From DSVZ01 sp037439785 (GTDB lineage: Bacteria; Verrucomicrobiota; Verrucomicrobiia; Limisphaerales; J093), in assembly GCA_037439785.1 (NCBI GenBank), contig JBBIVJ010000004.1, positions 91,703 to 155,702 on the forward strand: a stretch of DNA of 64,000 nt. The letters are read 5' to 3'. This document shows, in pieces, positions 17,275 through 25,767 of this stretch. Each line of letters starts with the position of its first letter. Within the stretch, counting starts at the first letter, position 1. Both the position numbers and the translations under genes were made by a program. Under the pieces are notes generated by a model. The model was given only the letters and a program-made list of their open reading frames with translations, made no database searches and was not told the origin of the DNA.

Positions 17275-19386
17275 CTACCGTCGCAGGCGGAAGAAGCGGC
17301 TCTGGCCGGAGAGCGGCACGGTGACCGAATTGCCCGACACGCCTTCGACCGGCGTCCACGTGGCGGGCGCGAGGGTAGGGGAGGCTTCCAAGGTGAAGCC
17401 GGTGGCCTCTGCCGGCCAGGAGAGGGTCACGGTGTCGCCGGTGCGGGTAATGCGGAGGGTCGGCGGCGGGGGCGGCGGGGTTTCCGAGAGTTCGTACAGA
17501 CCGAAGTTGTCCAGGCCGAAGTACCAGCTATCCGAGCCGGAGTGGGCGAAGCGGAACCGCACCGCGGACTGGTTGTCCGCCTGCGGCAGGCGGAACAGCT
17601 CGATGCGCTTGGACTCGACGGGGTCGTCGTTGACCCGGGCCTGAATGTACGGCGCCAGCTCCGGGCCGAGGGCCGCGCCGAGGAACGTGCCGTAAGTGCC
17701 GCCCTTTTCCTCGAAGGTGTCGGGGTCGGTGTACCGGGCCACGTCCCCATGCTCAGCGGTGAAGGTGGCCACGGCGTCCACGGTGACCTCGCCGGTGACG
17801 TCGTTGGTGACGCGGACGATGTCCGGGGCGTCGAGAAAGTAGGCCAGGGGCAGCCAGGTCTGGCCGCGGTCCACCGAGTACTCGATGGCGGCGAGGCTGT
17901 CCTGGTTTTGCTCCCAGAGGCTGTGGAAGGCCAGGTGGACGTTGGTCCGGCCGGTGAGGTTGAAGTCGGGGCTGAAAAGGTACAGGACCTGGCTGCGGCC
18001 GTTGCGGTAGCCGGAGTTGCCGAAGACGAAGCGGCCACTGGCCAGGGGCTGGTCATAGACGCGGCCGTTGACGACGTTGAAGGGGTTGACCGAGAGCACG
18101 CGGCGATAGTCGGTCTCCCAGTCGTCCGGGTTGTCGGGGTTGCTGTAGGTGACGAAGGAGCCGGTGAACCGGTCGGCGGCGACCACCACCCACTGGGCGT
18201 AGCTGGCCGAGTCGAGGTTGCCCAGGTCCTCCTCCGGATTGAGCACCTCGGTGTAGCTGACGCTGCGCCAGCCGGCCGGCAACTGGCCCTCCGGGGTCGA
18301 GTCGAAGTTCTCAAAATAAAGCGGCGCGGGCAGGACCAGGTCGCGGTAGAGGCCCACCACGAAGGTCACCGTGTGGGTGAAGGGATGGGGCGGGGTGGCG
18401 TTGTCGGTGAAGGCCAGCTCGAAGACATTGGTCGAGCCGGGGGGATACAACGTGGTGGGGGGGTAGCTAATGGTCACCAGGTCTGCCTGGGTTTCGAGCT
18501 GGTGCGGCACCAGCACGCCGTTGAATCGCACCTGGACCGAGCCGGGCACCACCTGGGTGGCGCCGTTGCGGAGGGTGGCGCGGAAGGAGGCGTTGGGCGG
18601 TTGATTGACCGCGTCCGGCGCCGGCTGGAGGGCGATGAGGCGGGGCTGGGAAGGCGCGGGGACAACCACGGTGAAGGAGGCGGAGGAGAGCACGTTGTAG
18701 CCGTCGTTTTCGAGGAAGAACACCACGTAGCTCCCCGTGTTGGTCAAACCGCTGGCGAAGGTCACCGTGCCGTCGGTCTGGCCGGTGGTGCCGGTCTGGG
18801 TGCCGTCCACGTAACGCCACAAGGTGGCATTGGGACCGCCGCCGGGGGTCTCCCCTTCCTTGTAGATGCCGATCCAGTCTTTCGGGTTGGCCGGGCCGTT
18901 GAAGAACTGCACCTGGATGGCCTCGCCCGCTTCGTAGATGCGCTGGCCGGTGCGCACCAGCGGCCAGCCGGGGTCAATGACCGTGAAGGTGGTGCTGGCC
19001 AGTTGGGTGTAGCCGTCGTTGAGCAGGAGGTAGGCGGTCCAGGTACCGGCCAGGTTCAGGCCGCCGGCGAAGGTCACCGTACCCTCGCGCAGCGCCACGT
19101 TGCCCTGCTGGGTGTTGTCCACGTAAAACCAGCGGGTCGAGGCCACCGAACCGGGCTCGGTTCCTTCGGGATAGATGCCGATCCAGTCCAGCCGGTTGCC
19201 CGGGCCGTTGGCGAAGCGGAACACCAGGTCCTCGCCGGCGAAGTAAATGGCGTACTGCGAGACCAGCGAGGGATTGGCCTGCGCGCGGGCGGCCGCCGCG
19301 CCAGCCAGGGTCAGCAACGCCAGGCCGAGAGTGACGGTTCGGTGTGCCCGGGCGGCAAACGGGATTCGGGGAGGGAGGTTTTTCAT
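17275..19386 (-). CDS. Secreted protein with two 'DWIGIY' domains and an FFRLRR tail
   Basis: A 703-residue exported protein. After the signal peptide (hydrophobic TVTLGLALLTLAGAAAARA) there are two similar domains of about 100 residues, each with NGP....DWIGIY.EG..PG, W.YVD.TQ, GTVTF..GL and NDGY. This module is often found next to phosphoesterase or Ig-like domains in secreted bacterial proteins. A middle Ig-like stretch follows, then a larger lectin-like beta-sandwich (LYFENFDSTPEGQLPAGW, YLFSPDFNLTGRTNVHLAFH). The C-terminus (TLRITRTGDTVTLSWP to SRFFRLRR) is the fibronectin-like tail common in verrucomicrobial secreted proteins. The ATG at 19386 is preferred over one 15 codons upstream because it gives a shorter n-region. 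Confidence 0.8.
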   Translation of the reverse strand: MKNLPPRIPFAARAHRTVTLGLALLTLAGAAAARAQANPSLVSQYAIYFAGEDLVFRFANGPGNRLDWIGIYPEGTEPGSVASTRWFYVDNTQQGNVALREGTVTFAGGLNLAGTWTAYLLLNDGYTQLASTTFTVIDPGWPLVRTGQRIYEAGEAIQVQFFNGPANPKDWIGIYKEGETPGGGPNATLWRYVDGTQTGTTGQTDGTVTFASGLTNTGSYVVFFLENDGYNVLSSASFTVVVPAPSQPRLIALQPAPDAVNQPPNASFRATLRNGATQVVPGSVQVRFNGVLVPHQLETQADLVTISYPPTTLYPPGSTNVFELAFTDNATPPHPFTHTVTFVVGLYRDLVLPAPLYFENFDSTPEGQLPAGWRSVSYTEVLNPEEDLGNLDSASYAQWVVVAADRFTGSFVTYSNPDNPDDWETDYRRVLSVNPFNVVNGRVYDQPLASGRFVFGNSGYRNGRSQVLYLFSPDFNLTGRTNVHLAFHSLWEQNQDSLAAIEYSVDRGQTWLPLAYFLDAPDIVRVTNDVTGEVTVDAVATFTAEHGDVARYTDPDTFEEKGGTYGTFLGAALGPELAPYIQARVNDDPVESKRIELFRLPQADNQSAVRFRFAHSGSDSWYFGLDNFGLYELSETPPPPPPTLRITRTGDTVTLSWPAEATGFTLEASPTLAPATWTPVEGVSGNSVTVPLSGQSRFFRLRR

Positions 19387-19458
19387 GGATGACTTTGAGG
19401 GGGATGCGGATTTGTCGGTGAGGAATTTCAAGGGGTCTAAACCATCGCGCCGGTCGGG

Positions 19459-19953
19459 TCAAGGCATGCAGATCACCGCCGGCTGGCCGTTGGGGCCGGC
19501 GGTCAGCCACTCGCTCACGATCCGCTCCGCTTCCGGGCTGGTCAGCGGGTACCAGCGGCTGTCCTGGAAGCGGCGCACGAAGCGATGGGCCTGGGCCTGC
19601 TCGCGTCCCATCAAGGGCGAGGTGCCGGTGGCTTGAGCGGCCTCCATCTGGCGCTTCAACTCCGGCGAGTACCGTTCGAGGTAGGCGATGGTGCGCGCCC
19701 GCCGGTCACGGGGGTTGCCGTTGGTCGAGATCACCACCGCCCGCACAGCGTCGGCCTCGTCATCGTTCAACCCCCGGATGGGGGGAATGGCCGTCCGGGG
19801 CGCCGTGAACAAGCGGCCTTCGCTCAGGTCGTAGAAGTACGCCCGGTCGGACCCCCCGCCGCGGCCGCGCCAGAAGCTGAGCAGCAGTCCGGCCGCCACC
19901 GCCAGCACGCCGAGGGCGGCGAGCAGCTTCGCACCTTGCCGGGGGGTGCTCAC
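19459..19953 (-). CDS. Membrane-anchored hypothetical protein next to a prepilin-like gene
   Basis: A 164-residue protein with one N-terminal membrane helix (AKLLAALGVLAVAAGLLLSF) and a soluble region including AYFYDLSEGRLFTAP. It starts 6 bp after the stop of the prepilin-like gene on the same strand, so the two are very likely cotranscribed. Small proteins of this kind (membrane anchor, then YFYDL..G.LF) are common next to prepilin-type genes in Verrucomicrobia and Planctomycetes; that is recalled, not searched. No enzymatic motif is seen. Confidence 0.75.
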   Translation of the reverse strand: MSTPRQGAKLLAALGVLAVAAGLLLSFWRGRGGGSDRAYFYDLSEGRLFTAPRTAIPPIRGLNDDEADAVRAVVISTNGNPRDRRARTIAYLERYSPELKRQMEAAQATGTSPLMGREQAQAHRFVRRFQDSRWYPLTSPEAERIVSEWLTAGPNGQPAVICMP

Positions 19954-19959
19954 GGTCGG

Positions 19960-20781
19960 TCAATGCGGGTCGGCCTTGACCGACCACCAGCAGGCCTCCG
20001 TGTTGCAGGGGATGCGGGCGGCATCGAGCAGCCGGCTGCTGCCGTCGGCAAAGGCGTGGTTGGATTTCCGGTGGTGGCGGATCGCGCCCTTGTCACCCTG
20101 GACCACGCGGTTGAAGCCCGGACTGTTGGCGTTGCCCACTTCCTTCCAAATCCACCACCGGTCCTGTGGCCAGACGCCGAAGACGTCGCTGTGCCCGTCG
20201 CCCAAGAGAATCAACTGGGTGGGCCGCTCGACCGAACTGGCGCGGCTGAGGTTGTTCTCGTAACCGGCCGGCCGGCCGAACGGCGGCGGGGCCCCGCCGA
20301 ACTGCCAGTGGACGTTGACTGCGCCGATGCCACTGGGGATGTCAATTTCGCCGCTGGTGAACTGGCCCACCACCCACGGGCTGGGCGGGCGGTTCCGGCC
20401 GGGGCGGGCCGAGGCGTAGGACTCCTCGCGCTCGGCCGGGCAGTCATACACCTTGGCCGCGCGGCCCACGTAATTGAACAGGTACGGCCGCCAACTGGAC
20501 TCGAAGCCGGGGAAACGGTCCTGCATGGGCGGGTACCAATCCTGATTGTCCTGGGTGTAGAGAACCACGGCCAGCGTGAGCTGGCGCAGGTTGCCCAGGC
20601 AGGCGATCTGGGTCGCCTTGCCCTTGGCCAGGCTGAGGGCCGGCAACAACAGCGACGCCAGCAGGGCAATGATCGCGATGACCACCAGCAGCTCGATGAG
20701 CGTGAAGCCTCCGCGGCCGCCACCGCTCCGGAGCGGGCACGCCGGCCGGCGCAGGCGGCGAAGGAGGTGGACTGACCTCAT
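19960..20781 (-). CDS. Prepilin-type N-terminal cleavage/methylation protein
   Basis: A 273-residue pseudopilin-like protein. The leader ends in GGRGG followed by FTLIELLVVIAIIALLASLL: the prepilin peptidase site, the Glu at position +5 and the hydrophobic helix of the type IV pilin / type II secretion pseudopilin class. The C-terminal part contains DGHSDVFG and NHAFADGSSRLLD, the H-x-DG-type ending seen in the many Planctomycetes-Verrucomicrobia prepilin paralogs. There are no other secretion or pilus genes nearby, so it is one of the dispersed copies typical of this group. The ATG at 20781 has a purine-rich stretch (gagaaagg) just upstream. Confidence 0.92.
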   Translation of the reverse strand: MRSVHLLRRLRRPACPLRSGGGRGGFTLIELLVVIAIIALLASLLLPALSLAKGKATQIACLGNLRQLTLAVVLYTQDNQDWYPPMQDRFPGFESSWRPYLFNYVGRAAKVYDCPAEREESYASARPGRNRPPSPWVVGQFTSGEIDIPSGIGAVNVHWQFGGAPPPFGRPAGYENNLSRASSVERPTQLILLGDGHSDVFGVWPQDRWWIWKEVGNANSPGFNRVVQGDKGAIRHHRKSNHAFADGSSRLLDAARIPCNTEACWWSVKADPH

Positions 20782-20815
20782 GCGCCTTTCTCTACGCTCC
20801 AGCAACAACGCGGAC

Positions 20816-20839
20816 AAGCCCCTTCTCGCCGAGGGGCTT
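20816..20839 (-). promoter_or_regulatory. Perfect 8-bp stem hairpin upstream of the prepilin gene
   Basis: aagcccct (20816-20823) and aggggctt (20832-20839) form a perfect inverted repeat with an 8-base loop, 34 bp upstream of the prepilin ATG. No T-run follows on either strand, so it is not a simple terminator. It may be an operator or a 5' UTR hairpin. The rest of 20782-21012 shows nothing else recognisable. Confidence 0.35.
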
Positions 20840-21012
20840 ACTTGTTGCCCGGCGGTCACCGCGCCGTTACCTGCAGCCGTCGTTGCAGCGACCTGCCTGG
20901 AGCGTGTCGCCGGTCCGCATGGCCATCTGCACTGAGGCGGGGTGGCATCGGCGGCTGCCGGGGGATGTCTTGGAACTTGCCGCCGCGGGCGGTTGGGCGT
21001 TAGCTCGCGCGC

Positions 21013-22818
21013 ATGAGAACTCCCCTGCCTGCCGCCCTGGGATGGATTGTCGGGCTGACTGCGTCGGTGGCGGCCGCCCCCTTGACGCTCTGGGGTCCCG
21101 ACACCCCGCCGGTGGTCATCCTGACCCAGCCGGAGGCCACCGCCGCGGAGGTGAACGCCGCCCGCGAACTGGCCGAGACGCTGGGGCAAATCGCCGGCCG
21201 GGCCGTCCCCGTGGAGCCCGCGGGTGAGACGGTGCCCGCGCGCGCCATCGTGGTGGGACCCGGGGCGGTGGCGAAGCGGCTTTTCCCGGAGGTGCCGTGG
21301 GGGGAGCTGGGGCCGGAGGAGTTGGTGATCCAAACCCGCGGCGACCGCCTGTTGCTGGCCGGGGGGCGGCCGCGGGGGACGTTGTACGCGGTGAGCCAGT
21401 TTCTCCAGCGCCAGTGCGGGGTGCGGTGGTGGACCCCCTGGGCAGAGCAGGTGCCGCGGTACACGGAGCTGACTGTCGGGGAGCTGGACGTGCGTTACAG
21501 GCCGGTTTTCGAGTCGCGCGATCCGTTCTGGTACCCGGCCTTCGACGCCCGCTGGGCGGTGCGCAACTTCTCGAACAGCCAGTCGGCCAACATCCCTGAC
21601 GAGTGGGGCGGCTGCATTCGGTACAAGGGCTTTGTCCACACGTTTTACCCCCTGGTGCCGCCGGCCGAGCACTTCGCCAGTCACCCGGAATGGTTCAGCG
21701 AGATCAAGGGCCGGCGCACCCATGAGCGCGCCCAGCTTTGCCTCACCCAGCCGGGCTTGCGGGACCACGTGGTCGAACGGGTCAAACAATGGCTGCGCGA
21801 GTCGCCCGAGGCCCGGATCGTCTCGGTCTCGCAGAACGACTGGTACGGCTATTGCGAGTGCGCCCGGTGTCGGGCACTGGACGAGGCCGAGGGCAGCCAC
21901 GCCGGCACGATGCTCGACTTCGTCAACTACATTGCCGAAAAGATCGAGCCGGAATTCCCCCACGTGGCGGTGGACACCCTCGCCTACCAGTACACCCGCC
22001 AACCACCGCGGACGCTCCGGCCGCGGCCCAACGTCATCGTCCGGCTCTGCTCGATCGAGTGCAACTTCCGCGAGCCGCTCGAGGCGCCCGCCAATGCCAA
22101 GTTCGCCGAGGACATCCGCGGCTGGGCCAGGATTTGCGACCGGCTCTACCTCTGGGACTACACGACCGACTTCGCGCACTACCTGCAGCCGCACCCCAAC
22201 TGGTACGTGCTGGGGCCGAACGTGCGCTTCTTTGCCACGCACCACGTCAAGGGCCTCTTCGAGCAGGGGGCGTATCAAAGCCACGGCTCCGAGTTCGGGG
22301 AACTGCGCGCCTGGGTGCTGGCGCAGTTGCTCTGGGACCCGCGCCAGGACGACCGCGCCCTGATCCGGGAATTCCTCGCCGGCTACTACGGCGCGGCGGC
22401 CCCCGCCATCCAGCGCTATCTCGACCTCATGCACGCGGCGTCGGCGGGCTGGAACCTGACCTGTTTTTCGCGCACCGACACGCCCTTCCACAACTTCGCC
22501 CCGCTCAGCGCGGCCGAGCAGCTCTGGCGCGAGGCGGAGGCCGCCGTGGCCGGCGACGCCGAGTTGCTGGCGCGCACGCAGCGGGGGCGTCTGTGGCTGG
22601 GCTACGTCTGGCTTTCGCTCTGGGACAAGCTGCGCCAGGAGTGCACCCGGGCCGGGGCGCCCTGGCCGGTGGCGGAAGCGAAAGCAGACTTCGCCCAGTG
22701 GTGGTTGAAACTGGCCCAGGGCGACCCGGCGCGGCCGTGGACCCAGGTCAGGCTGGTCAACGAGTCGGGCCTGACCCCGGAAAAGTTCGTCGAGCGGGTC
22801 ACCCGGTCCACGCCATGA
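21013..22818 (+). CDS. DUF4838-domain secreted glycoside-hydrolase-like protein
   Basis: A 601-residue exported protein (signal region GWIVGLTASVAAA). The first 120 residues resemble the GH67-type alpha-glucuronidase N-domain (NAARELAETLGQIAG, GTLYAVSQFLQRQCGVRWWTPW). The rest is DUF4838, with SQNDWYGYCECARCRALDEAEG, FVNYIAEKIEPEFP and AYQYTRQPP. DUF4838 proteins are TIM-barrel relatives found in polysaccharide-degrading bacteria; their activity is unproven. The stop overlaps the start of the next hydrolase gene (ATGA), so the two are coupled and probably act on the same glycan. The ATG at 21013 gives the signal peptide directly. Confidence 0.87.
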   Translation: MRTPLPAALGWIVGLTASVAAAPLTLWGPDTPPVVILTQPEATAAEVNAARELAETLGQIAGRAVPVEPAGETVPARAIVVGPGAVAKRLFPEVPWGELGPEELVIQTRGDRLLLAGGRPRGTLYAVSQFLQRQCGVRWWTPWAEQVPRYTELTVGELDVRYRPVFESRDPFWYPAFDARWAVRNFSNSQSANIPDEWGGCIRYKGFVHTFYPLVPPAEHFASHPEWFSEIKGRRTHERAQLCLTQPGLRDHVVERVKQWLRESPEARIVSVSQNDWYGYCECARCRALDEAEGSHAGTMLDFVNYIAEKIEPEFPHVAVDTLAYQYTRQPPRTLRPRPNVIVRLCSIECNFREPLEAPANAKFAEDIRGWARICDRLYLWDYTTDFAHYLQPHPNWYVLGPNVRFFATHHVKGLFEQGAYQSHGSEFGELRAWVLAQLLWDPRQDDRALIREFLAGYYGAAAPAIQRYLDLMHAASAGWNLTCFSRTDTPFHNFAPLSAAEQLWREAEAAVAGDAELLARTQRGRLWLGYVWLSLWDKLRQECTRAGAPWPVAEAKADFAQWWLKLAQGDPARPWTQVRLVNESGLTPEKFVERVTRSTP

Positions 22819-24284
22819 GCGGCCTCCGCACCTACTCCCTTGCCGGCCTGGTGTGGTGCGCGGCCGCGGGTCTTGGGTCGTCCCGGGCGAGCGAGCCCGC
22901 GCCCGCGCCCCGCCCCTTGCCCAAGGTCCGCGTCAGCCCGGACGGGCGCGGCTTTGTCACGGCGGAAGGTCGGCCGTTTGTGCCGTTTGGGGTGAACTAT
23001 TTTCGTCCCGGCACCGGCTGGGCGCCGCAGGTCTGGAAGCAGTTCGATGCCGCGGCGACGCGCCGGGATTTCGCCCGGCTGCGCGCGCTGGGGGCCAACT
23101 GCGTGCGCGTGTTTCTCACCTACGGCTCGTTTTACCCGGAGCCGGGCCGACTGGACGCCGAAGGGCTGGCCAGGTTCGACCAGTTCCTGGCCCTGGCCGA
23201 GGAGGCGGGGCTTTACGTGCATCCCACCGGGCCGGACCACTGGGAAGGCCTGCCCGAATGGGCGCGCGGCGACCGGATTGCCGAGGAGCGGGTGCTGGCA
23301 GCGCTGGAGGACTTCTGGCGGCTCCTGGCGACGCGGTACCGCGGGCGGACGGTCCTGTTCGCCTACGACCTGCTCAACGAGCCGGAGGTCCGCTGGGACA
23401 CCCCGGCGATGAAGGCCCGCTGGAACGCCTGGCTGCAGGGCCGGTACGGTGAGGCGGCGCGGGTGCGTGAAGCCTGGGGCACGGCCGAGCGGCCCGCTGC
23501 ACTGGGCGACGTGCCGGTGCCGTCGCGGGAGGCGCCGCCCGGCCGCGAACTGCTCGATTTCCAGCATTGCCGCGAGGCGGTGGCGGTCGAATGGACCCGC
23601 CGGCAGGTGGCGGCGATCAAAGCGGCCGATCCGGAGGCGCTGGTGACGGTGGGGTTGATCCAGTGGTCGGTGCCGGTGGGGATTGCGGGGGCGTGGCATT
23701 ACTCGGGGTTTCGGCCGGCTCGGGTCGCGCCGTTGCTGGATTTCCTGGAGGTGCATTATTACCCCCTGGCCGGCGGTTTTTACGAGTACCAGGATGCGGA
23801 GGCGGAGCGGCGCAACCTGGCCTATCTCGAGCTGGTGGTGCGGGAGGTGGCCCGGCCGGGCCGGCCGGTGGTGCTGGCCGAGTTCGGCTGGTACGGTGGC
23901 GGCAAGCCCACGTTCAACCAGGGGCGGCACCCCTTCGCGTCCGAGGAGCAGCAGGCCCGCTGGTGTCGGCTGGTCGTGGAACGGACCGCCGGGCGGGTCT
24001 GCGGGTGGTTGAATTGGGGCCTACACGATCATCCCGGTGCACGCGACGTGACCGAGTTCATCGGGCTGCTGACCGCCGAGGGTCGGGAAAAGGCCTGGGC
24101 GCGCGAGTTTCGTGCCCTGGCCGGACGCTTCGCGGGCGGTGTGCCCCCGGCCACCCTGGCCGCGGATGCGCCCGAGCCGGACTGGGACCGGTTGATCACC
24201 GATGCCACGGAGCGGGAGGCGTTCTTCCAGCAGGTCCTGGCGGCGTATCCCCCCGCACCAACCCCGCCGGCCACCGGGCCATGA
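22815..24284 (+). CDS. GH5-like (clan GH-A) secreted glycoside hydrolase
   Basis: A 489-residue protein with a signal peptide (YSLAGLVWCAAAGLGSSRA) and a TIM-barrel of the cellulase/mannanase type. It opens with PFVPFGVNYFRPGTGW and ALGANCVRVFLTY. The acid/base Glu is in YDLLNEPEV and the nucleophile Glu in VVLAEFGWYG, separated by the usual barrel distance, with VHYYPL before the nucleophile strand. This is clan GH-A, most like GH5; the exact family and substrate are not certain. Its ATG overlaps the stop of the DUF4838 gene by 4 bp, indicating translational coupling. Confidence 0.83.
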   Translation: MSGLRTYSLAGLVWCAAAGLGSSRASEPAPAPRPLPKVRVSPDGRGFVTAEGRPFVPFGVNYFRPGTGWAPQVWKQFDAAATRRDFARLRALGANCVRVFLTYGSFYPEPGRLDAEGLARFDQFLALAEEAGLYVHPTGPDHWEGLPEWARGDRIAEERVLAALEDFWRLLATRYRGRTVLFAYDLLNEPEVRWDTPAMKARWNAWLQGRYGEAARVREAWGTAERPAALGDVPVPSREAPPGRELLDFQHCREAVAVEWTRRQVAAIKAADPEALVTVGLIQWSVPVGIAGAWHYSGFRPARVAPLLDFLEVHYYPLAGGFYEYQDAEAERRNLAYLELVVREVARPGRPVVLAEFGWYGGGKPTFNQGRHPFASEEQQARWCRLVVERTAGRVCGWLNWGLHDHPGARDVTEFIGLLTAEGREKAWAREFRALAGRFAGGVPPATLAADAPEPDWDRLITDATEREAFFQQVLAAYPPAPTPPATGP

Positions 24285-24342
24285 GGCGGAGCTCCCGGTC
24301 GGGGCGCCGGCGAAAACCCCGCGATTGGCGGGCATTTTCCCC

Positions 24343-24370
24343 TTGCGTCGCGGCGGGGGCTTGTTAGAAG
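24343..24370 (+). promoter_or_regulatory. Weak candidate promoter for the HU gene
   Basis: TTGCGT at 24343-24348 and TAGAAG at 24365-24370 have a 16-bp spacer and lie 46 bp before the HU start codon. The -10 match is poor. The call rests mainly on position. Confidence 0.25.
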
Positions 24371-24415
24371 GGCCGCGTCGTCCGTCAGTTCAACCTCAAC
24401 GCAACTCAAAAACGT

Positions 24416-24700
24416 ATGGGCAAAGCCCTTTCCAAGTCACAAATCGCAACCGCGCTCGCCGAAAAGGTGGGCATCACCAAGAAGCAGGCCGTGCTCGCCC
24501 TGGAAACCCTGGCCGAGATGGCCTACAAGAACGCCAAGAACAGCTTCACCTTCCCCGGGGTGGGCAAGCTGGTGTTGGTGAACCGCAAGGCCCGGACGGG
24601 TCGCAACCCCCAGACCGGCGAGGCGATCAAGATTCCGGCCAAGAAGGGGGTGAAGTTCCGCGTGGCCAAGGCGGCCAAGGTGGCCATCCTGGGTGGCTGA
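24416..24700 (+). CDS. HU-family nucleoid DNA-binding protein
   Basis: A 94-residue histone-like protein. MGKALSKSQIATALAEKVG is the dimerisation helix, followed by FPGVGKLVLVNRKARTGRNP, containing the strand and beta-arm with the RxGRNPQTG signature that intercalates DNA. The C-terminus is Lys-rich (AKKGVKFRVAKAAKVA). It acts as a dimer bending and compacting DNA. It is flanked by a low-confidence promoter and followed by an intrinsic terminator at 24719, so it is probably transcribed alone at a high level. The family assignment is very safe. Confidence 0.95.
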   Translation: MGKALSKSQIATALAEKVGITKKQAVLALETLAEMAYKNAKNSFTFPGVGKLVLVNRKARTGRNPQTGEAIKIPAKKGVKFRVAKAAKVAILGG

Positions 24701-24718
24701 ACGGGTCTTTTTTCCACG

Positions 24719-24750
24719 AAGGCACTCCGGTTCGCGCCGGAGTGCCTTTT
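24719..24750 (+). terminator. Rho-independent terminator after the HU gene
   Basis: A ten-base perfect stem (ggcactccgg / ccggagtgcc) with a six-base loop is flanked by aa and followed by tttt. It ends 9 bp before the ketopantoate reductase ATG, separating the two genes. Confidence 0.9.
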
Positions 24751-24759
24751 GTGTTGGGC

Positions 24760-25752
24760 ATGAAGATCGCCGTGGTGGGGTGCGGGGCCGTGGGCAGTTA
24801 CTACGGTGCCCGCTTGTGGCAGGCCGGCGCGGAGGTGCATTTCCTGCTCCGGTCGGACTTTGAGGTCGTCCGCCGACAGGGCGTGCATGTGCGCAGCGGC
24901 TCGGGGGACTTTCAGGTCCGGCCCCACGCCGCCCGGCAGCCGGAGCAGATCGGTCCGTGCGACGTCGTGCTGGTCGCCCTCAAGACGCCGGCCAACGACC
25001 AGTTGCCCCGCCTCCTCCCCCCCCTGGTGGGACCGGCGACGCGCGTAATCACCCTGCAAAACGGTCTGGGTAACGAAGAAACCCTGGCGGGGCTGGTCGG
25101 TCCGGAGCGGGTGGGGGGCGGGCTGTGTTTCGTATGCCTGCACCGGATCGCGCCGGGGGTCATTCATCACCTCGCCCACGGTCTGGTGGTCCTGGGCAAC
25201 TATCGCCGGCCGGCGGACGACCTCTTGCGTCGGCTGGCCGGGGTATGGAACCAAACGGGCGTGCCGGCGCGGGTGACGGATGACCTCGAGCAGGCCCGCT
25301 GGGAAAAGCTGGTCTGGAACGTCCCCTTCAACGGCCTGGGCGTGGCCGGGGTGGTCGGCTACGAGGCTTACCTGAGCGGGGAGTTTCCGCCCGATGCCGC
25401 CCACCGGCCCACGCTGCCAACCGATGTCCTGCTGGCGGACACCCGCTGGCAGGGCCTGGTGCGGACCTTGATGAGCGAAGTCATCCGGGCCGCGCGCACG
25501 CAGGGCTTTCCTCTCAGCGACGCCCTGATCGAACACAACCTCGACCGCACCCGCTGCATGGGTGCTTACAAGGCCTCGACGTTACTGGATTTTGAACAGG
25601 GCCGGCCGTTGGAAGGGGAGAGCCTGTTCGAGGAGCCGCGTCGCCGTGCCCGGGCTTGCGGGGTGTCCACGCCGGAACTGGACCGGTTGTGCAAGGTGCT
25701 GCGGCAACTGACCCGGCTCCGGGAGGAAAGGGGGGAGCGGCGCGCGCCTTGA
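24760..25752 (+). CDS. panE: 2-dehydropantoate 2-reductase (ketopantoate reductase)
   Basis: A 330-residue protein that reduces 2-dehydropantoate to pantoate with NADPH in pantothenate/CoA synthesis. The N-terminal Rossmann motif is MKIAVVGCGAVGSYYGARL. VLVALKT, TLQNGLGNEE and KLVWNVPFNGLGVA contain the Asn and Lys positions typical of ApbA/PanE. The C-terminal helical domain includes MGAYKASTLLDFEQGRPLE, a strong family marker. The start at 24760 coincides with the Rossmann strand. Family paralogs sometimes act on other 2-oxo acids. It is convergent with the gene ending at 25768. Confidence 0.88.
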   Translation: MKIAVVGCGAVGSYYGARLWQAGAEVHFLLRSDFEVVRRQGVHVRSGSGDFQVRPHAARQPEQIGPCDVVLVALKTPANDQLPRLLPPLVGPATRVITLQNGLGNEETLAGLVGPERVGGGLCFVCLHRIAPGVIHHLAHGLVVLGNYRRPADDLLRRLAGVWNQTGVPARVTDDLEQARWEKLVWNVPFNGLGVAGVVGYEAYLSGEFPPDAAHRPTLPTDVLLADTRWQGLVRTLMSEVIRAARTQGFPLSDALIEHNLDRTRCMGAYKASTLLDFEQGRPLEGESLFEEPRRRARACGVSTPELDRLCKVLRQLTRLREERGERRAP

Positions 25753-25767
25753 AGGAGGCGCGGCGGC

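Noticed and set aside
24719..24750. Possible riboswitch before the ketopantoate reductase gene
   Set aside because: The structure is a simple ten-base stem with a T-run and fits a terminator for the HU gene.
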